DNA of 7,204 nucleotides from Chloroflexota bacterium (GTDB lineage Bacteria; Chloroflexota; Dehalococcoidia; Lucifugimonadales; UBA3495). The DNA is taken from assembly GCA_022561675.1 (NCBI GenBank), contig JADFQT010000132.1, positions 1-7,204 on the forward strand. Reading direction: 5' to 3'. A program made the position numbers and the translations under genes. How positions within the stretch are numbered: the stretch's first letter is position 1; each line of letters starts with the position of its first letter. Below the pieces are notes generated by a model. The model was given only the letters and a program-made list of their open reading frames with translations. It did not search any database and was not told where the DNA came from. Of the stretch, positions 6,083 through 7,204 are shown piece by piece.

Positions 6083-7204
6083 GATCCCGGCCCTGGTTAC
6101 GGCTGGGCGGCCGCCGATTTGAGGTACGCATGGCATTACCCTGGGCCAGCCCGTCCAGGTTGAAGATGTGGTGAACGAGCTCCTGCTGAGCCGGGTCTTT
6201 CATTTCCTTGAGGTATTGGGTGGGATGATGCAGCAACTTTTTGATTATGGCGGAGGTCATAGCATCCAGTTGCTTGGCCAGTTGGTCCCTTCCCGCCTCG
6301 CTATTGTCCAACGGCCAATGGTCGACCACCTTGCGCCAGGTTTTGGCCAGCTCCTTACGGCGTATCTCTTCGGCGTTTCGCCGGATGCTGGCTACCAGCG
6401 GCACCGCATCCAGGCGCTCCCACCAATCGGCGAATCTGCTGGTCTCTTCATCCACTATCAGCTGCGCGGAGTCGATGGCCTGCCGCAGGGCAGCGGCATC
6501 GGTCTCGGCCACTAACTGTAGAGAGTCAATGTCGTAAAGCTGCACGCCTTCCAGCTCCGCCACCCGGGGGTCCACGTCTCGGGGCACCGCAATGTCCACA
6601 ATCAGCAGCGGTCGGCCCGGCCGGGACCTCATGGCCTCTCGGACGATGTCTACCTCCAGCAGATACCCCGGCGAACCGCTGGAGCTGATCACGACATCCG
6701 CCTCCGCGAGCTCACTGGCCAGGTCGTCAAAGGGCGCAGCTATTCCGCCCAGCTCCTGGGCCAGTTGCTCCGCCCGCCAATGAGTGCGATTGACAACCGT
6801 TGCTTGTCTGATCCCGGCATCTGACAAAGACCTGGCAACCAGCCGTCCTGCATCGCCCGCGCCTATCACCAGGGCACGTCTCTGCGCCAAATCCCCCAAA
6901 ATTCCGCGGGCTAGCTGTACCGCCGCCTGGCTCACCGACCGGGAATGGCTGCTGATGTCAGTCTCGCGATGTACCCGCCTTCCAGTCCTTAGCGCCTGAT
7001 GAAACAGACGGGACAAGGGCCCGCGAGCGTGGCCCCCAAGACTGGCTGTGCTGAAGGCGCTACGTAGCTGACCCAAGACCTGCCGCTCCCCCACCACCAT
7101 GGAATCCAGCCCGGCGGCCACCCGGAACAGATGCCGGGCGCATTCCTTTCCCTCCATATGGTATAGATGCTCCTCCAGGTCGGCTAGGGCTACTTCAGAT
7201 GAAG
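6069..7204 (-). CDS. hemA: Glutamyl-tRNA reductase, N-terminus beyond the window edge
   Basis: It reduces glutamyl-tRNA(Glu) with NADPH to glutamate-1-semialdehyde, the first and usually rate-controlling step of the C5 pathway. The frame is open to the right edge (SSEVALADLEEHLYHMEGKE...), so the ATG at 7157 is internal. The visible 377 residues begin late in the catalytic domain at HLFRVAAGLDSMVVGERQVLGQ, a family signature. Next come the NADPH-binding Rossmann domain with VIGAGDAG (about 6846-6869), VVNRTHWRAEQLA, ADVVISSSGSP and LLIVDIAVPRDVDP, and then the long helical dimerisation domain (EEIRRKELAKTWRKV). By comparison with E. coli (418 residues) roughly the first 90 residues are missing, including the catalytic cysteine of the STCNR motif. 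As the most upstream visible gene of the cluster, its promoter or further genes lie outside the window. Confidence 0.96.
   Translation of the reverse strand, partial: SSEVALADLEEHLYHMEGKECARHLFRVAAGLDSMVVGERQVLGQLRSAFSTASLGGHARGPLSRLFHQALRTGRRVHRETDISSHSRSVSQAAVQLARGILGDLAQRRALVIGAGDAGRLVARSLSDAGIRQATVVNRTHWRAEQLAQELGGIAAPFDDLASELAEADVVISSSGSPGYLLEVDIVREAMRSRPGRPLLIVDIAVPRDVDPRVAELEGVQLYDIDSLQLVAETDAAALRQAIDSAQLIVDEETSRFADWWERLDAVPLVASIRRNAEEIRRKELAKTWRKVVDHWPLDNSEAGRDQLAKQLDAMTSAIIKKLLHHPTQYLKEMKDPAQQELVHHIFNLDGLAQGNAMRTSNRRPPSRNQGRDLDDK

Noticed and set aside
6083..6136. N-terminal extension of hemC from the ATG at 6136
   Set aside because: The added 18 residues are unlike HemC N-termini, the only purine run is too close to the ATG, and the TTG start restores family numbering of key residues.
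1..7204. CRISPR array, tRNA or rRNA genes
   Set aside because: No regularly spaced repeats and no recognisable tRNA or rRNA sequence were seen on either strand.

Overview
This window looks like a chromosomal segment from a GC-rich bacterium, most likely a member of the Chloroflexota (Dehalococcoidia-like). That placement is inferred from three things: the gene order hemA-hemC-cobA/hemD-hemB-hemL, a nickel superoxide dismutase, and short dispersed repeats of kinds I associate with that phylum. No rRNA or other phylogenetic marker is present, so it is a working guess.

Left edge, plus strand. Positions 1-261 hold the C-terminal end of an IS66-family transposase, cut by the window edge. A short repeat of 24 bp is spliced in frame into its conserved C-terminal motif. 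About 100 bp further on lies a complete gene for the precursor of a nickel-containing superoxide dismutase (sodN, 366-839). It is recognisable from the HCDIPCGIY nickel hook directly after a 15-residue leader. The processing peptidase gene sodX is not in the window. After sodN comes a near-perfect 28-bp palindrome (851-878) in the gap between convergent genes.

Rest of the window, minus strand. Five genes read right to left: hemA (glutamyl-tRNA reductase, N-terminus off the right edge), hemC (porphobilinogen deaminase), a cobA-hemD fusion (uroporphyrinogen-III methyltransferase plus uroporphyrinogen-III synthase), hemB (porphobilinogen synthase) and hemL (glutamate-1-semialdehyde aminotransferase). 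Together they cover the C5 route from glutamyl-tRNA to uroporphyrinogen III, then to precorrin-2, the precursor of siroheme and cobalamin. Catalytic residues are intact in every enzyme part that is visible. hemA overlaps hemC, and hemB almost touches hemL. Gaps of 103 bp (hemC to cobA-hemD) and 263 bp (cobA-hemD to hemB) may hold secondary transcription signals. The larger gap carries a dispersed repeat and a GC-rich palindrome. Two genes, hemC and cobA-hemD, appear to start with TTG.

I see no undescribed multi-gene system. The points most worth a second look are sodN without sodX, the in-frame repeat insertion in the transposase, and the dispersed repeats between genes.
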